Of a stretch of 64,000 bases of DNA, positions 1 through 9,503 are shown piece after piece (within the stretch, counting starts at the first letter, position 1; each line of letters starts with the position of its first letter). Location of the stretch: assembly GCA_016934675.1 (NCBI GenBank), contig JAFGSJ010000004.1, positions 62,001 to 126,000 on the forward strand. Reading direction: 5' to 3'. Below the pieces are notes generated by a model, which saw nothing but the letters and a program-made list of their open reading frames with translations, did not search any database and was not told the DNA's origin. Source of the stretch: a bacterium. Its GTDB lineage: Bacteria; CSSED10-310; JAFGSJ01. The position numbers and the translations under genes are program-made.

Positions 1-909
1 ATTGACCGGGAAGCTGTTGCCTCGATATTTGCTGTAATAGAGGCAGGCCCCGGCGGTCAGTTCGGCATCCTGTTCGGTCCCGCCATTCAGAATCAGAGCG
101 ATCGGGCCTTTCAGTGGCTCAAGTGAAATCTGGGCGTCCCCGGCCCGATAATGGCTCAGTATTTGGACCCCCTCGATTTCATTCCGACTTATGACCGCTT
201 TGTGACTCGAGGGCAGACGCAGGTGCCGCCCGAGTCGCAGGAGCTCGAGTTCCCGGTGTTCCGGGACCGGACTGTGGGCCAAGAGCTCTCTCAGCCGGAG
301 TGAATACAAGCGGTCCGTCAAGAGGCACCCGCTGGCCGGTTGCGGGTAATCGGTGATTGAATATTTCCGGGCCAGGGCAATTTGGGCCTTACGTGATCGT
401 CCCGACAAACCGAGTAACCTGTTTCGTTCGATTGTACCGTTTCGTTCAGGCTGGGTCGGTTCGAGTAACAGGGCGGAAAGCGGTCTCAAGACATAGTCCT
501 GATAACCGGAATGAAGGGCTATATTCTTGAGCGATTGACGGTTCTGCGACATGGGCCGTTCACCCAGGACCTCTCCGGTCGCTATCAGATCATACCCTTC
601 CCGCTCCATGATCTTGCCGGCTTCCCTGATCATGAGTGTGTGACAATCGATACAGGGATTCATAGTCTGGCCGAAACCATAGCGAGGTGATCTGAGTATG
701 GTCAGAAAATCGTCGGTTATCTCGATAATCCGGATCGGGATGTTCAGTTGGTGGGCTGCTTTTTCAGCTTTATCCGACCCGAAAAATGGGGTAATGAATG
801 CAAGGGCGTGGACATCAACGTCCTGATCGAGTAGAACGCGGGCAGCCAGGATGCTATCCAGACCTCCCGACAGGAGACACAAGGCCCGACCTGATTGTGT
901 ATGAGTCAT
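1..909 (-). CDS. PP-loop ATPase, ThiI/MnmA-like tRNA thiolation family (3' part outside window)
   Basis: The frame is open for 303 codons from an ATG at 909 to base 1, so the C-terminus lies off the left edge. A good RBS (AGAGGA) sits 7 bases before the ATG. Near the N-terminus (about residue 15) is the PP-loop SGGLDS, which binds ATP in the adenine-nucleotide alpha-hydrolase superfamily (ThiI, MnmA, TtcA). A CIDCH motif near residue 78 offers cysteines like those used by tRNA thiolases. Proteins of this shape are usually annotated as tRNA 4-thiouridine synthase-like or thiouridylase-like. The superfamily is clear, but the exact tRNA position modified is not. It follows dapF and a gene remnant on the same strand. 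Confidence 0.8.
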   Translation of the reverse strand, partial: MTHTQSGRALCLLSGGLDSILAARVLLDQDVDVHALAFITPFFGSDKAEKAAHQLNIPIRIIEITDDFLTILRSPRYGFGQTMNPCIDCHTLMIREAGKIMEREGYDLIATGEVLGERPMSQNRQSLKNIALHSGYQDYVLRPLSALLLEPTQPERNGTIERNRLLGLSGRSRKAQIALARKYSITDYPQPASGCLLTDRLYSLRLRELLAHSPVPEHRELELLRLGRHLRLPSSHKAVISRNEIEGVQILSHYRAGDAQISLEPLKGPIALILNGGTEQDAELTAGACLYYSKYRGNSFPVN

Positions 910-932
910 GATAAGTCCTCTCCGGACGCTGA

Positions 933-1193
933 TTAGTTATTGTCTATATAACCCAAGTCAATCAGAAAATCATGGCCCTGACGGTCTCTGGCAGTATCAA
1001 ATGTCGGTGTTTGCATCCCGGCGATTTTTTCCTGCCAGTTTTTCAGGTCCTGCCCGAGTCTTAGCGTGTCTCGATCATTTTCATCATAGATGGTGGGATT
1101 CCATTCAGCCGGGTCCTTTTCCAGGTTGACTAGTGTCCACGCCTGATCTTCAGGGTTCGCACTGATTTTCCAATCTTTATTCTGGACCGAGTG
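933..1193 (-). pseudogene. C-terminal remnant of a sulfatase-type hydrolase
   Basis: About 86 codons directly after the dapF stop read like the tail of an alkaline-phosphatase-superfamily sulfatase: an NKDWKI strand, then LVNLEKDPAEWNP (compare the usual 'LYDLxxDPxExxN'), a helix, and an end in LIDLGYIDNN. The intact sulfatase at 50365-51762 ends in LQELGYID, which supports the match. No catalytic domain lies upstream because the frame there runs into dapF, which is itself complete, and there is no credible start codon or RBS. I infer a 3' scar left by a deletion or recombination. Confidence 0.5.
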
Positions 1194-2040
1194 ATTGATA
1201 AGGAATTTCGCCCTGGTAGACTTCTTCAGCCGGACCAGTAAGAAGCACACCCTGACCACGCATCCAGGCGACAGAGACATCACCGCCGGGTAAGGAGGCT
1301 CTGCAGGGAGAGGAGAGCTTGCCCGTTATAAGCCCGGCCACAACGCAGGCGCTGGCCCCGCTGCCACAGGCCAGCGTCTCACCGCTGCCACGCTCCCATA
1401 CCCGGACACGCACGTGGGTCGCAGAAAGGGGAGTCGCAAAGCCAACATTAACCCTTTCAGGGAAAATAGCCTTCGTTTCCAGACGCGGTCCCCAGACCTG
1501 AACGGGGAATGTGCCGACATCTTCAGCTAGAAAGATGACACAGTGAGGATTGCCCAGGTTCAACACAGTACAGTTCAGGCCAGCCAGTCCTGGTTCGATC
1601 CCCTCGAGCGGCTCGTCGATGAAGGCATGATCAGCCTCGAATGGGACCAGGGCCGGTGTGAGCTCGGGCTCAGGCAGCATAACCTCGACCTGGCTTATCG
1701 GACCATCGGTCGCAATAATCCTGGCCCGCACAACTCCTGCAGCCGTTTCGACTGTCATTTCCGGCCCCTTGACCAGGCCATGGTCATAGGCATATTTGGC
1801 CAGACAACGCAGGCCATTCCCGCACATCTCGGCCTCGGAACCGTCAGCGTTGAATATTCGCATCGAAACATCGGCCCGCTCGGAACGACCGATCTCGATC
1901 AGACCATCCGAGCCGACGGAAAAGTTGCGGCGTGATAAAAGAATGGCCAGGTCCGCAAGAGAACGGGGCAGCTTACTACCCTGCTCGATGTAAATGTAAT
2001 CGTTCCCGATGCCATGCATCTTGGTGAAGTGCAATTTCAT
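1177..2040 (-). CDS. dapF: Diaminopimelate epimerase
   Basis: This 287-aa protein converts LL- to meso-diaminopimelate in lysine and peptidoglycan synthesis, in the cytoplasm. Its length is normal for the family. The two catalytic cysteines lie in their expected motifs: Cys73 in MCGNGLRC and Cys225 in ACGSGAS. The N-terminal FTKMHGIGNDY and the ERGSGETLAC stretch are also family hallmarks. The gene lies 25 bases after guaB on the same strand, so the two are probably co-transcribed. Its 3' end abuts the sulfatase remnant. Confidence 0.97.
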   Translation of the reverse strand: MKLHFTKMHGIGNDYIYIEQGSKLPRSLADLAILLSRRNFSVGSDGLIEIGRSERADVSMRIFNADGSEAEMCGNGLRCLAKYAYDHGLVKGPEMTVETAAGVVRARIIATDGPISQVEVMLPEPELTPALVPFEADHAFIDEPLEGIEPGLAGLNCTVLNLGNPHCVIFLAEDVGTFPVQVWGPRLETKAIFPERVNVGFATPLSATHVRVRVWERGSGETLACGSGASACVVAGLITGKLSSPCRASLPGGDVSVAWMRGQGVLLTGPAEEVYQGEIPYQSLGPE

Positions 2041-2065
2041 CTGTCATTTCTCTCTCGGAACATTT

Positions 2066-3550
2066 TTAAAGATCATCCAAACGGTAATTGGGTGCTTCCT
2101 TGGTGATAATGACGTTATGAACGTGACTTTCCTTGGAACTCATGAATGAAATCTTGATAAAACGGGCATTATGACGAAGCTCCTCGATGGTTTTGACACC
2201 GCAGTAGCCCATGCCCGATTTCAGTCCGCCCATTAATTGATGAACGGAGGCTTCCAAGGAGCCGCGATAGGGCACACGGCCCTCGATGCCTTCGGGCACC
2301 AGTTTATCCGACTGGGTGACATTTTCCTGACCGTATCGGTCCCGACTTCCGTCTCTCATGGCAGACAGAGAGCCCATGCCGCGGTAGACCTTATAACTGC
2401 GGCCCTGGTAAAGGATAACTTCGCCGGGACTTTCATCGGTCCCGGCAAAGAGACTACCGATCATAGTCACGTGAGCACCGGCGGCGATTGCCTTGGTGAT
2501 GTCTCCCGAGTATCGGATGCCGCCATCGGCAATGATGGGTATTCCCGCTTTTTGAGCTTCCTGGGCGCAATCCATGATCGCGGTGATCTGGGGCACTCCC
2601 ACACCGCTGACGATCCGGGTCGTGCAGATGGAGCCCGGGCCAATCCCGACCTTGACCGCATCTGCACCTTCTTTGATCAGGGCTTTTGTGCCTTCGGCCG
2701 TGACAACATTACCGGCGATAATCGCCAGATCAGCATATTTCCTTTTCAGATTGCGTAAGGTATTCAGAACCCGTAATGAATGCCCATGAGCAGTATCGAT
2801 CACCAGAACATCGACCTTGGCCGATACAAGACTTTCCGCCCGAACCTCCGCCTCCTCGCCCACGCTAACCGCCGCACCCACACGCAATCGTCCGATATGG
2901 TCCTTGTTCGACTTGGGATGCAGAATGTGCTTGTTTATGTCCTTATAAGTAATCAAGCCGATCAGATTGTTACTCTCATCCACGACCGGTAACTTCTCGA
3001 TCCGATGCTTCTGCAAAATTTCCTTGGCCTGTTCGAAGGTTGTCCCTTCAGCCGCCGTAATCAGGTTCTCTCGGGTCATGATCGTCTCGATGGCACAATC
3101 GACATCCCGGACAAAACGCAAATCGCGATTCGTTAAAATGCCGACCAACTTCTTGTTCTTGGTTATCGGGATGCCTGAAATCGAGTAGGCCTTCATTATC
3201 CGGATCGCTTCACTGACAGTCTGGTCTGGCGGTAACGTGATCGGGTCAACGATCATGCCACTCTCGAAGCGTTTTACCTTCTCGACTTCCTCCTGCTGAC
3301 GCTGAATAGACATGTTCTTGTGAATAATCCCCAAACCGCCCTCTTGGGCTAAGGCAATAGCCAAATGCGATTCGGTCACCGTATCCATCGGCGAACTCAT
3401 CACCGGTATGTTTAACTTGATGTTCGACGTCAAGGAAACGGATGTGTCCACTTCGCTGGGTAGAACCTCGGAATACTGAGGCACCAGTAAAACGTCATCA
3501 AATGTCATGGCTTCTTTCAGTACTTTTTTCTCAAATTCCACCTTTTTCAT
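2066..3550 (-). CDS. guaB: Inosine-5'-monophosphate dehydrogenase
   Basis: IMPDH oxidises IMP to XMP with NAD, the committed step of guanine nucleotide synthesis. The 494-aa protein has the TIM-barrel start ([16 protein letters not shown]), two CBS domains inserted at about residues 98-215, and the catalytic loop GPGSICTTR with the active cysteine near residue 309. The flap region (GMGSLSAM) and C-terminal YRG motifs are also present. I chose the ATG at 3550, just after GAGGTGA; a GTG two codons upstream is possible. A sigma-70-like promoter lies at 3602-3630. The gene is divergent from rpoD. Confidence 0.97.
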   Translation of the reverse strand: MKKVEFEKKVLKEAMTFDDVLLVPQYSEVLPSEVDTSVSLTSNIKLNIPVMSSPMDTVTESHLAIALAQEGGLGIIHKNMSIQRQQEEVEKVKRFESGMIVDPITLPPDQTVSEAIRIMKAYSISGIPITKNKKLVGILTNRDLRFVRDVDCAIETIMTRENLITAAEGTTFEQAKEILQKHRIEKLPVVDESNNLIGLITYKDINKHILHPKSNKDHIGRLRVGAAVSVGEEAEVRAESLVSAKVDVLVIDTAHGHSLRVLNTLRNLKRKYADLAIIAGNVVTAEGTKALIKEGADAVKVGIGPGSICTTRIVSGVGVPQITAIMDCAQEAQKAGIPIIADGGIRYSGDITKAIAAGAHVTMIGSLFAGTDESPGEVILYQGRSYKVYRGMGSLSAMRDGSRDRYGQENVTQSDKLVPEGIEGRVPYRGSLEASVHQLMGGLKSGMGYCGVKTIEELRHNARFIKISFMSSKESHVHNVIITKEAPNYRLDDL

Positions 3551-3601
3551 GGTCACCTCGCTGTAGCACGAAATCAGTCACTTGACCAATTTAAAGCCAT
3601 A

Positions 3602-3630
3602 TGTATAGCATGTATTCCAATGAATGTAAA
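3602..3630 (-). promoter_or_regulatory. Putative sigma-70 promoter of guaB
   Basis: On the minus strand, TTTACA (3630-3625) is separated by exactly 17 bases from TATACA (3607-3602). This would give a leader of about 45 bases before the guaB start. It is predicted by motif only. Confidence 0.55.
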
Positions 3631-3668
3631 GTGAAAACAACACGACTCCTTCCGAAAACGCCCGTTAC

Positions 3669-3697
3669 TTGACAAATAGTGCTCAAATGAATATATT
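3669..3697 (+). promoter_or_regulatory. Putative sigma-70 promoter of rpoD
   Basis: A consensus TTGACA (3669-3674) is followed after 17 bases by TATATT (3692-3697). It points at rpoD with a leader of nearly 200 bases. Together with the guaB promoter it accounts for most of the 350-base gap 3551-3899. I see no clear hairpin or ORF in the rest of that gap. Confidence 0.6.
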
Positions 3698-3899
3698 ATA
3701 AGGCATTGATGCTTTGATGGTCAACGAGGGCAGGAGTCATAATCGGACGTGCATCTATTTCAGATGTGTGTGATGAACCGGTGGAGAGATCCAGTAATTC
3801 TGATGATACCGACTTCCACAGAGCTGCAGGATATTCTTAATGGCAATAACTCTTGCACTACCTACCTGAAGTATTACTCATTCCAAGGAGTCAGCTCAT

Positions 3900-5660
3900 A
3901 TGATCGAATCTGATTCAAAATCGGGTGTTGCTTGGATGAAACTGTATGCAGAAGGTCTGACGCGGGGATATGTAACCTACGATGAAATTAATCAGGTCCT
4001 GCCACCCGACACGCTTACTCCTGAACTGATTGAAGACCTTCTGATCATGCTCGATAGTTATGGTATTCAGGTTATTGAGAAAGCCAAAATTACTCAGTTT
4101 GAAGCACGCAAAGAGACGGCTGCGAAAAAGAGCGATGAAGAGCAACATGACCTGGCCGATAAAATGCAAAGCGCGACTGACGGTCGCCAGTTTTTGGAAA
4201 AATCTGTAGACCCGCTCAGAATGTATTTCCGCGATATGGGTAATGTCGGCTTACTCTCTCGGGAGAAAGAGGTCGAGATCGCCAAAACCATGGAAGAAGG
4301 TAAGCGGGAGGTGCTCCAGGCTGTCCTGCGCTGCACCTTGGCTCTGAAAGACATTGTCAGCCTCGATGACAAACTCAATAAGGGCAAAATCAAACTCAAA
4401 GATATTATCCAGATCAACGATGGCGAGGAAGTGGAATCGCTCAAAGAACGCGAGCGTATCGTCATGGTCGTGAGAAAATTGAAGCAATCACACCGGGACA
4501 GCATCCGGAAAATCCTGTCCTCGAATGCCTTGTCAAAAATCACGCCTAAGGAAATCGATAAACTCGAATGTTGCAAGGATGCTATCGTCACTGAATTGAG
4601 TTTTATGAATTTTTCTCAGAAATATATCGAGCGGCTGACCGAACGGATCGAAGACCTGGTCATGCGGATCAAACGGGGCCAGCGAGAGATCAATACCTGT
4701 CTGGCCAAGACGTCCATGTCCATGGATGAGTTGAAAATCCTACTCAGACGGCTCAAAAGAAAACCGGACCTGATTTTGCCGGATTATCTGGATAGACTGG
4801 AAAATAACGATATTCTGGATTTAGATCGAATCATCAAAAATGCCCGGCGCAAAATACGCCGAGCGGAACTCGAAGCATGCATGCTTTCCCCTGATTTGTT
4901 GAAAATACATCGCGCTATCGTTTCAGGCAAACGTAAGGAAGAAGGGGCCAAACAAATGTTGACTCAGGCTAATTTGCGTCTGGTGGTCAATATTGCCAAA
5001 AAATATACCAATCGAGGCCTGCAATTTTCTGACCTGATCCAGGAAGGCAATATCGGACTGATGCGGGCCGTTGAAAAGTTCGAGTATCAACGCGGCTACA
5101 AGTTTTCGACCTATGCGACCTGGTGGATTCGACAGGCCATTACCCGGGCCATCGCTGACCAGGGCCGGACCATCCGGATTCCGGTCCATATGATCGAGAC
5201 GATCAATAAACTGCTGCGAACCTCACGCCATCTCGTCCAGGAAAAAGGCCGCGAACCGACGTACGAGGAAATAGCCGACAAGATGGACATCCTGGTGGAT
5301 AAGGTTCGGACCGTCTTGAAAATGGCCCAGGACCCGATCTCGCTTGAAACGCCGATCGGGGAAGAGGAAGACAGCCAACTGGGCGATTTCATCGAAGACA
5401 TCAAGGCCGAATGCCCCTCGGAAGTCGTGATCAATAACAATCTCAAAGACCAGATCAAAGACGTTCTGAAAACCTTGACTGCCCGTGAAGAAAAGGTCTT
5501 GCGCCTCCGCTTCGGGATCGATACTAAATACGAGCACACCCTCGAAGAAGTCGGCTCCCTGTTCAACGTGACCCGTGAACGGATCAGGCAAATCGAGGCC
5601 AAAGCCCTGAAAAAACTGAGACATCCCTCCCGCAGGGACAAGTTGAGAAGCTTCAACTGA
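3900..5660 (+). CDS. rpoD: RNA polymerase primary sigma factor (sigma-70)
   Basis: The 586-aa primary sigma factor directs RNA polymerase to housekeeping promoters. Visible parts: a short region 1.1 (residues 1-60), region 1.2 ([11 protein letters not shown], about 104-130), a non-conserved region of roughly 190 residues, region 2 (from [13 protein letters not shown], about 355-420, with the -10 recognition helix ending [11 protein letters not shown]), region 3 (421-500) and region 4 with the -35 helix-turn-helix ([18 protein letters not shown], about 549-566). The long non-conserved region is typical of proteobacterial-type RpoD. The RBS AAGGAG lies about 11 bases before the ATG. Confidence 0.98.
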   Translation: MIESDSKSGVAWMKLYAEGLTRGYVTYDEINQVLPPDTLTPELIEDLLIMLDSYGIQVIEKAKITQFEARKETAAKKSDEEQHDLADKMQSATDGRQFLEKSVDPLRMYFRDMGNVGLLSREKEVEIAKTMEEGKREVLQAVLRCTLALKDIVSLDDKLNKGKIKLKDIIQINDGEEVESLKERERIVMVVRKLKQSHRDSIRKILSSNALSKITPKEIDKLECCKDAIVTELSFMNFSQKYIERLTERIEDLVMRIKRGQREINTCLAKTSMSMDELKILLRRLKRKPDLILPDYLDRLENNDILDLDRIIKNARRKIRRAELEACMLSPDLLKIHRAIVSGKRKEEGAKQMLTQANLRLVVNIAKKYTNRGLQFSDLIQEGNIGLMRAVEKFEYQRGYKFSTYATWWIRQAITRAIADQGRTIRIPVHMIETINKLLRTSRHLVQEKGREPTYEEIADKMDILVDKVRTVLKMAQDPISLETPIGEEEDSQLGDFIEDIKAECPSEVVINNNLKDQIKDVLKTLTAREEKVLRLRFGIDTKYEHTLEEVGSLFNVTRERIRQIEAKALKKLRHPSRRDKLRSFN

Positions 5661-5673
5661 TCATTCAGGACCG

Positions 5674-5904
5674 ATGAACGAAACCGCATATACCGAATAC
5701 AAAGTGATTGAATTGAGCATTGTCACGGACGAGACCATCCAGACCACTTTGAATAAAATGACGGCCGAGGGTTGGATTTTTGATTCGATTCATTTCGTGG
5801 TCCGCGAGTCGTCACGCCGTCCCAGCATGGCCTTCATTTTTTTTGTCAGGCCCCAGACCGAAGCGACTGTCCCCAGGAAAAAACGGACCCGGGCTGCCAA
5901 ATAA
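5674..5904 (+). CDS. DUF4177-like small protein
   Basis: A 76-aa protein starting 13 bases after the rpoD stop. The pattern YKVIEL..., then an LNKMTAEGW helix and turn, then a beta strand (IFFVRP), matches the small DUF4177 fold in which a TEY-KV strand is followed by 'GAEGWEL'. The C-terminal tail is basic (RKKRTRAAK). The function of the family is unknown. It is probably co-transcribed with rpoD. Confidence 0.6.
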   Translation: MNETAYTEYKVIELSIVTDETIQTTLNKMTAEGWIFDSIHFVVRESSRRPSMAFIFFVRPQTEATVPRKKRTRAAK

Positions 5905-5906
5905 GA

Positions 5907-7010
5907 CTAAGCCAGTAGCTGCCTGACCGCATCGAGGACTGCCCGTGGTCCAAGCAGGTCCATACAGGTTGGGTCTTTCTCACAGGTTTTCCGGTAGCAG
6001 GGGCTGCAGTCGAGGTCCGAAACCAGCTTGATCCCCTGGCCGAAAAGGTCCACCTCGAGGGCACTGGTCGGTCCGAACAGGGCCACAATCTTTTTCCCGA
6101 GGGCCAGTGCGATGTGCATGGCCATGGTATCGCTGCTGATGACCAGGTCCTGGGCCGACACAATCCCGATGAAGCGTTCAAGCGTATTGTCCGTACCCGT
6201 ATTCACCAACGGGATGTTCGATCTGGTCAGAATCTCACGGTTACGCTCGCTTTCATCCGGTCCGCCCAGGAGACAGAGCCTGACCGATAACTCCCGATCA
6301 AGATGCTGGGCCAACTCGACCCAATACTCAAGTTTCCACTTCTTGGTGGCAAACACGGGACCACTCCCTGTATTCAGCCCGATCAGGTGTTTTTTCCCCT
6401 GGAGATACTGGTGACGAAAAGCGGACGCCTGCTCCTGCTGCTGCTGGTTCAGATAAAGCCGATACGCTTGACCGGCATAGGGCAAAGCACAGATCTCGTA
6501 AATCGTTTCCGGATAAGTCTGCGTGTTTTCATGGAATTTTAACCGGTCGGACAAGCCAAGTTGAAAAGCATAATCGGCCAGATGATTGAAGGGCCGCAGA
6601 CTACCGAAGCGGTCCATACCGAAGCCGTATTTGGCGACTGAATTGACCTGCTCGGCCAAAGCCGTGGCGACCGGTACCTTATCCAGATTGATCAGCATAT
6701 CGAAATACTCAGTTCCGAGCGGGAGCAGAGAAACATGATCAAGGCCCGACAACCGGTCGATCTGGGGATGACCTTCGAGCAGGGGAAAAAAGAGTTTCTC
6801 GGTCACCCAGGTTATGTGCGAGACGGGAAATTTGGTTTTCAGTCCTTCCAGCAATGCGACTGTCCGCAGTACATCGCCGCCCGCTCCGAGCTTGATGATC
6901 AGTATCCGGACACCCATGGGGTCATAGTCGGGACAGTCATGGCACTCGCGTCCCGGTAGGCAGGGCTTTTCACCCTTGAAACGACGGCAATCTGGCTTGG
7001 CTTCAAACAT
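5907..7010 (-). CDS. Glycosyltransferase family 9 (ADP-heptose:LPS heptosyltransferase-like)
   Basis: A 367-aa GT-B fold enzyme expected to add heptose or a similar sugar to the LPS core. The N-terminal Rossmann start ILIIKLGAGGDVLRT, a mid LNTGSGPVFATKKW segment, and the donor-site stretch VISSDTMAMHIALALG followed by ALFGPT are family hallmarks. The tail CSPCYRKTCEKDPTCM is also typical. A cysteine-rich leader precedes the Rossmann fold (Cys 8, 17, 24, 27), as in a subset of GT9 proteins. I chose the ATG at 7010 because GGAAGG lies 4 bases upstream; an in-frame upstream ATG (7076) lacks an RBS. The gene converges on the rpoD/DUF4177 unit. Confidence 0.88.
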   Translation of the reverse strand: MFEAKPDCRRFKGEKPCLPGRECHDCPDYDPMGVRILIIKLGAGGDVLRTVALLEGLKTKFPVSHITWVTEKLFFPLLEGHPQIDRLSGLDHVSLLPLGTEYFDMLINLDKVPVATALAEQVNSVAKYGFGMDRFGSLRPFNHLADYAFQLGLSDRLKFHENTQTYPETIYEICALPYAGQAYRLYLNQQQQEQASAFRHQYLQGKKHLIGLNTGSGPVFATKKWKLEYWVELAQHLDRELSVRLCLLGGPDESERNREILTRSNIPLVNTGTDNTLERFIGIVSAQDLVISSDTMAMHIALALGKKIVALFGPTSALEVDLFGQGIKLVSDLDCSPCYRKTCEKDPTCMDLLGPRAVLDAVRQLLA

Positions 7011-7264
7011 GGTCCTTCCCGCAACACTGTCTATCCGGCACTGGGTCCTGAACAGGATCACCCTCCGCCTGTTCATCCATAGACGTCCGCCAACCGCCTG
7101 TCAAGTGCAACAGGCAAATGACGGCTATCCCTTGTTCACCTATGCGATTTTAAAGATTTTTTAATATTACTGGAAATGCGAACATGATCTCTCAATAATG
7201 ATCCACAAAGTATTTTCGTCGCGAAGCGACGATCCCTGATCAGCAGGGCATCTATATCGCCATC

Positions 7265-8425
7265 TTAGGTAAACGGGGGTAATGAGGTTCGGGTGGGGCC
7301 GCCGTAACAGCCCATGTCATTTCTGAGTTCTCCCATTGAAGGATAGGCCGCTTGCCCCGGACTATTCGGGTCCTCGGGATCGTTTCCCGATTGGGGGTCT
7401 CCCGCGTCGATACAGGGTGAATCCGAAGTCAGAAGGAATTGATCTATGGCAAATAGCGGATCGAGATTGATATTGCCCGTGCCTTCCCAACCATCCTGCA
7501 CATCGTTATAGGATGCCTCGACCGTTGCTCCGGAAGCCTCGTAAATCTGATCACCCTGTTTGGTTGCGGTATTGCCCCAGATGATGTTATTTTTCAAGAT
7601 AAATGTCGTGGCCCAGGCCAGTACGCCTCCGCCATTTTTCTCGGAATGGTTCTGGATAATGATGTTGTTTTCGATCAGGATCGGTCCGACTTCATAACCC
7701 CAGATGCCGCTGCCACCATAATCCTCTCCGCCGGTATTATTCAGAATGATGTTATTTCGGATTGTGCCGGTCGAATAATTCATGACGATACCGGCGCCAT
7801 AACGCCCCTGATTGGTCATGATGATGTTGTTCCGGATGAGCGGGTTGCCGTCGCCGCAACGGATGCCCCCTCCACCGGCACTGACCACGCCGACTATGTC
7901 TATGGCTTCATTGTTGATAATGAGATTGTGGTGAATAGTCGGGGACGCGCGTTCGATAAGAATACCGCCGCCTTCGCGATAGTAGCGTTCGAGATGGGTG
8001 TCCAACCAAATCGTCCCTGTTCCCCCGGTCAGAGTAAAACCTGTCAGCACGGCAGTTTCGTTTTCTCCGGAAACGATCCGGACGCAACTTCCGATAGCGG
8101 GATCAGTCGGATTACTGCCATCGATGATTGTCTCGAGTATATGGTTGAGGTCCCCATCCTGGCTGAAATAACTGGACACAACAATGTTTTTCCCTTTGAA
8201 ATCGATGTTTTCCCTGTATCGACCATTGGCAACCAGGACTGAATACCCATTTTCAGCCGCATCTATGGCACCCTGGATGGTAGTATATTCTTCGGGAACG
8301 AGCAGGATGGTATCGGGTCCGGAATCGTTATCGTCATTATCGTCGTCATCTCCCTTGCATCCGGGACAACAGCACAGTGCAAGCACCAAAAATAGGCAAG
8401 CCATCCACGTGATTATCGATTTCAT
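7265..8425 (-). CDS. Poly-Asp lipoprotein with right-handed beta-helix domain
   Basis: This 386-aa protein has a signal peptide ending in a cysteine cluster (LCCCPGC), followed by GDDDDNDDND, an acidic linker. The rest is a parallel beta-helix of the pectate-lyase / DUF1565 type: it opens with VPEEYTTIQGAIDAAENG and then runs through repeated turns rich in N-x-I-I and G-G-G-I. The C-terminal CIDAGDP and DMGCYGGP motifs are typical of secreted beta-helix proteins in environmental bacteria. It is probably surface or periplasmic and may bind polysaccharide. The ATG at 8425 lies 8 bases after AAGGGGG; an ATG two codons earlier is too close to the RBS. It follows the ECF sigma gene on the same strand. 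Confidence 0.75.
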   Translation of the reverse strand: MKSIITWMACLFLVLALCCCPGCKGDDDDNDDNDSGPDTILLVPEEYTTIQGAIDAAENGYSVLVANGRYRENIDFKGKNIVVSSYFSQDGDLNHILETIIDGSNPTDPAIGSCVRIVSGENETAVLTGFTLTGGTGTIWLDTHLERYYREGGGILIERASPTIHHNLIINNEAIDIVGVVSAGGGGIRCGDGNPLIRNNIIMTNQGRYGAGIVMNYSTGTIRNNIILNNTGGEDYGGSGIWGYEVGPILIENNIIIQNHSEKNGGGVLAWATTFILKNNIIWGNTATKQGDQIYEASGATVEASYNDVQDGWEGTGNINLDPLFAIDQFLLTSDSPCIDAGDPQSGNDPEDPNSPGQAAYPSMGELRNDMGCYGGPTRTSLPPFT

Positions 8426-8470
8426 TATCATTTCCCCCTTGGATTGAGGTAAAAAAAATGTCCTTTACAG

Positions 8471-9355
8471 TCAGTGATAAAGCTCAAATATTGCATTCAA
8501 TTCGGGATGATCCAGCAAGGATTTGACATAGTTGACAAAATCCGGTGAAGGCTGAATCGGGTTTTCACGAAAGAGTTGGACACATCGTTTTTCCAGAAAG
8601 TTAGCAAGGCTATTGTCCCTACCCGTTACGACCTCATGCACACGCTGGATGTGTTCCCTGCTGAACAGGAGATTATGCGGATCGACCAGACCGGCGTCAA
8701 TCAAAGCCCGGGTTTTACGGACACAGTGACAGGGATTCTCAGGTCTGATCAAGCCACATTTCTCATCCATGAAATGAGCGAGCTGATGCCGGGCCCGACA
8801 GAGTTGCTGACGGAAATTGGAAACCGTGGTCGACATAATGGCTGCACCTACTCTCTGGCTCACTCCAAAAATACTAGCCAAAATAAAAACGAGCCTTTGG
8901 TGCGGGTCCAAACAGAGCAGCATACCCATCATACAACTAATTCTCGTCTCCTCGACAATCAGGTGCAGGTCCACGGGCAGGGCATTGGGATCGGGCAGAT
9001 CAAGATCAGGCGTTCGGTCTATTGCTTGACCGTACTGCTCGAAAGATATTTGATTGTTTCGGAGGTGCTGTCGCTTGACGTTCAGGAGATGATTCACCAC
9101 GATGCGGTAGAGCCAGGTCCGGAAACTGCTTTCCGTTCGAAAGCTGGCCAGATGTGTGATCACCTTGATGATGATTTCTTGGCAGATATCTTCCGCATCT
9201 TGGGGATGTCCGGTCATTCTGACAACGATATTGAATATCCAGGATTGGTGCCTGATAACCAGTTGTTCGAGCGAGGACCGGTTACCCGCGATAGCTTCCG
9301 CTACCAGTATCTGGTCTCTTTGCTCATCCTTTTTTGAAGGTGTAAAAGGGCGCAT
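8471..9355 (-). CDS. ECF-type RNA polymerase sigma factor with Cys-containing C-terminal extension
   Basis: This 294-aa protein has sigma region 2 (LEQLVIRHQSWIFNIVVRM... with DAEDICQEI) and a region 4 whose helix-turn-helix is diverged (FGVSQRVGAAIM, then SNFRQQLCRARHQL). About 110 residues follow that ordinary ECF factors lack, opening with CGLIRPENPCHCVRKTRA. Such CGL-NP-x-CxC extensions occur in one ECF subgroup and may bind metal or sense redox state (inference). The ATG at 9355 has AAGGAG 10 bases upstream. It sits between two poly-Asp lipoprotein genes on the same strand, so it may control secreted proteins. No anti-sigma gene is adjacent. Confidence 0.85.
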   Translation of the reverse strand: MRPFTPSKKDEQRDQILVAEAIAGNRSSLEQLVIRHQSWIFNIVVRMTGHPQDAEDICQEIIIKVITHLASFRTESSFRTWLYRIVVNHLLNVKRQHLRNNQISFEQYGQAIDRTPDLDLPDPNALPVDLHLIVEETRISCMMGMLLCLDPHQRLVFILASIFGVSQRVGAAIMSTTVSNFRQQLCRARHQLAHFMDEKCGLIRPENPCHCVRKTRALIDAGLVDPHNLLFSREHIQRVHEVVTGRDNSLANFLEKRCVQLFRENPIQPSPDFVNYVKSLLDHPELNAIFELYH

Positions 9356-9503
9356 CGACACACTCTCCTTTTTCTCTATTCTACATTAATTAGACACCCG
9401 AAAAAAGAGAGTGTGACATATAAAAATAAATTTTCTTGTTCCATGACGATGTGACCCCCTGAGATGGCCTTTTACCTCACGGGACCACACAAATCACCAG
9501 TGA

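Noticed and set aside
7646..8242. 198-codon plus-strand frame
   Set aside because: Antisense to the beta-helix lipoprotein, which has a signal peptide, an RBS and family repeats.
8576..9337. 253-codon plus-strand frame
   Set aside because: Antisense to the ECF sigma gene; no RBS or recognisable content.
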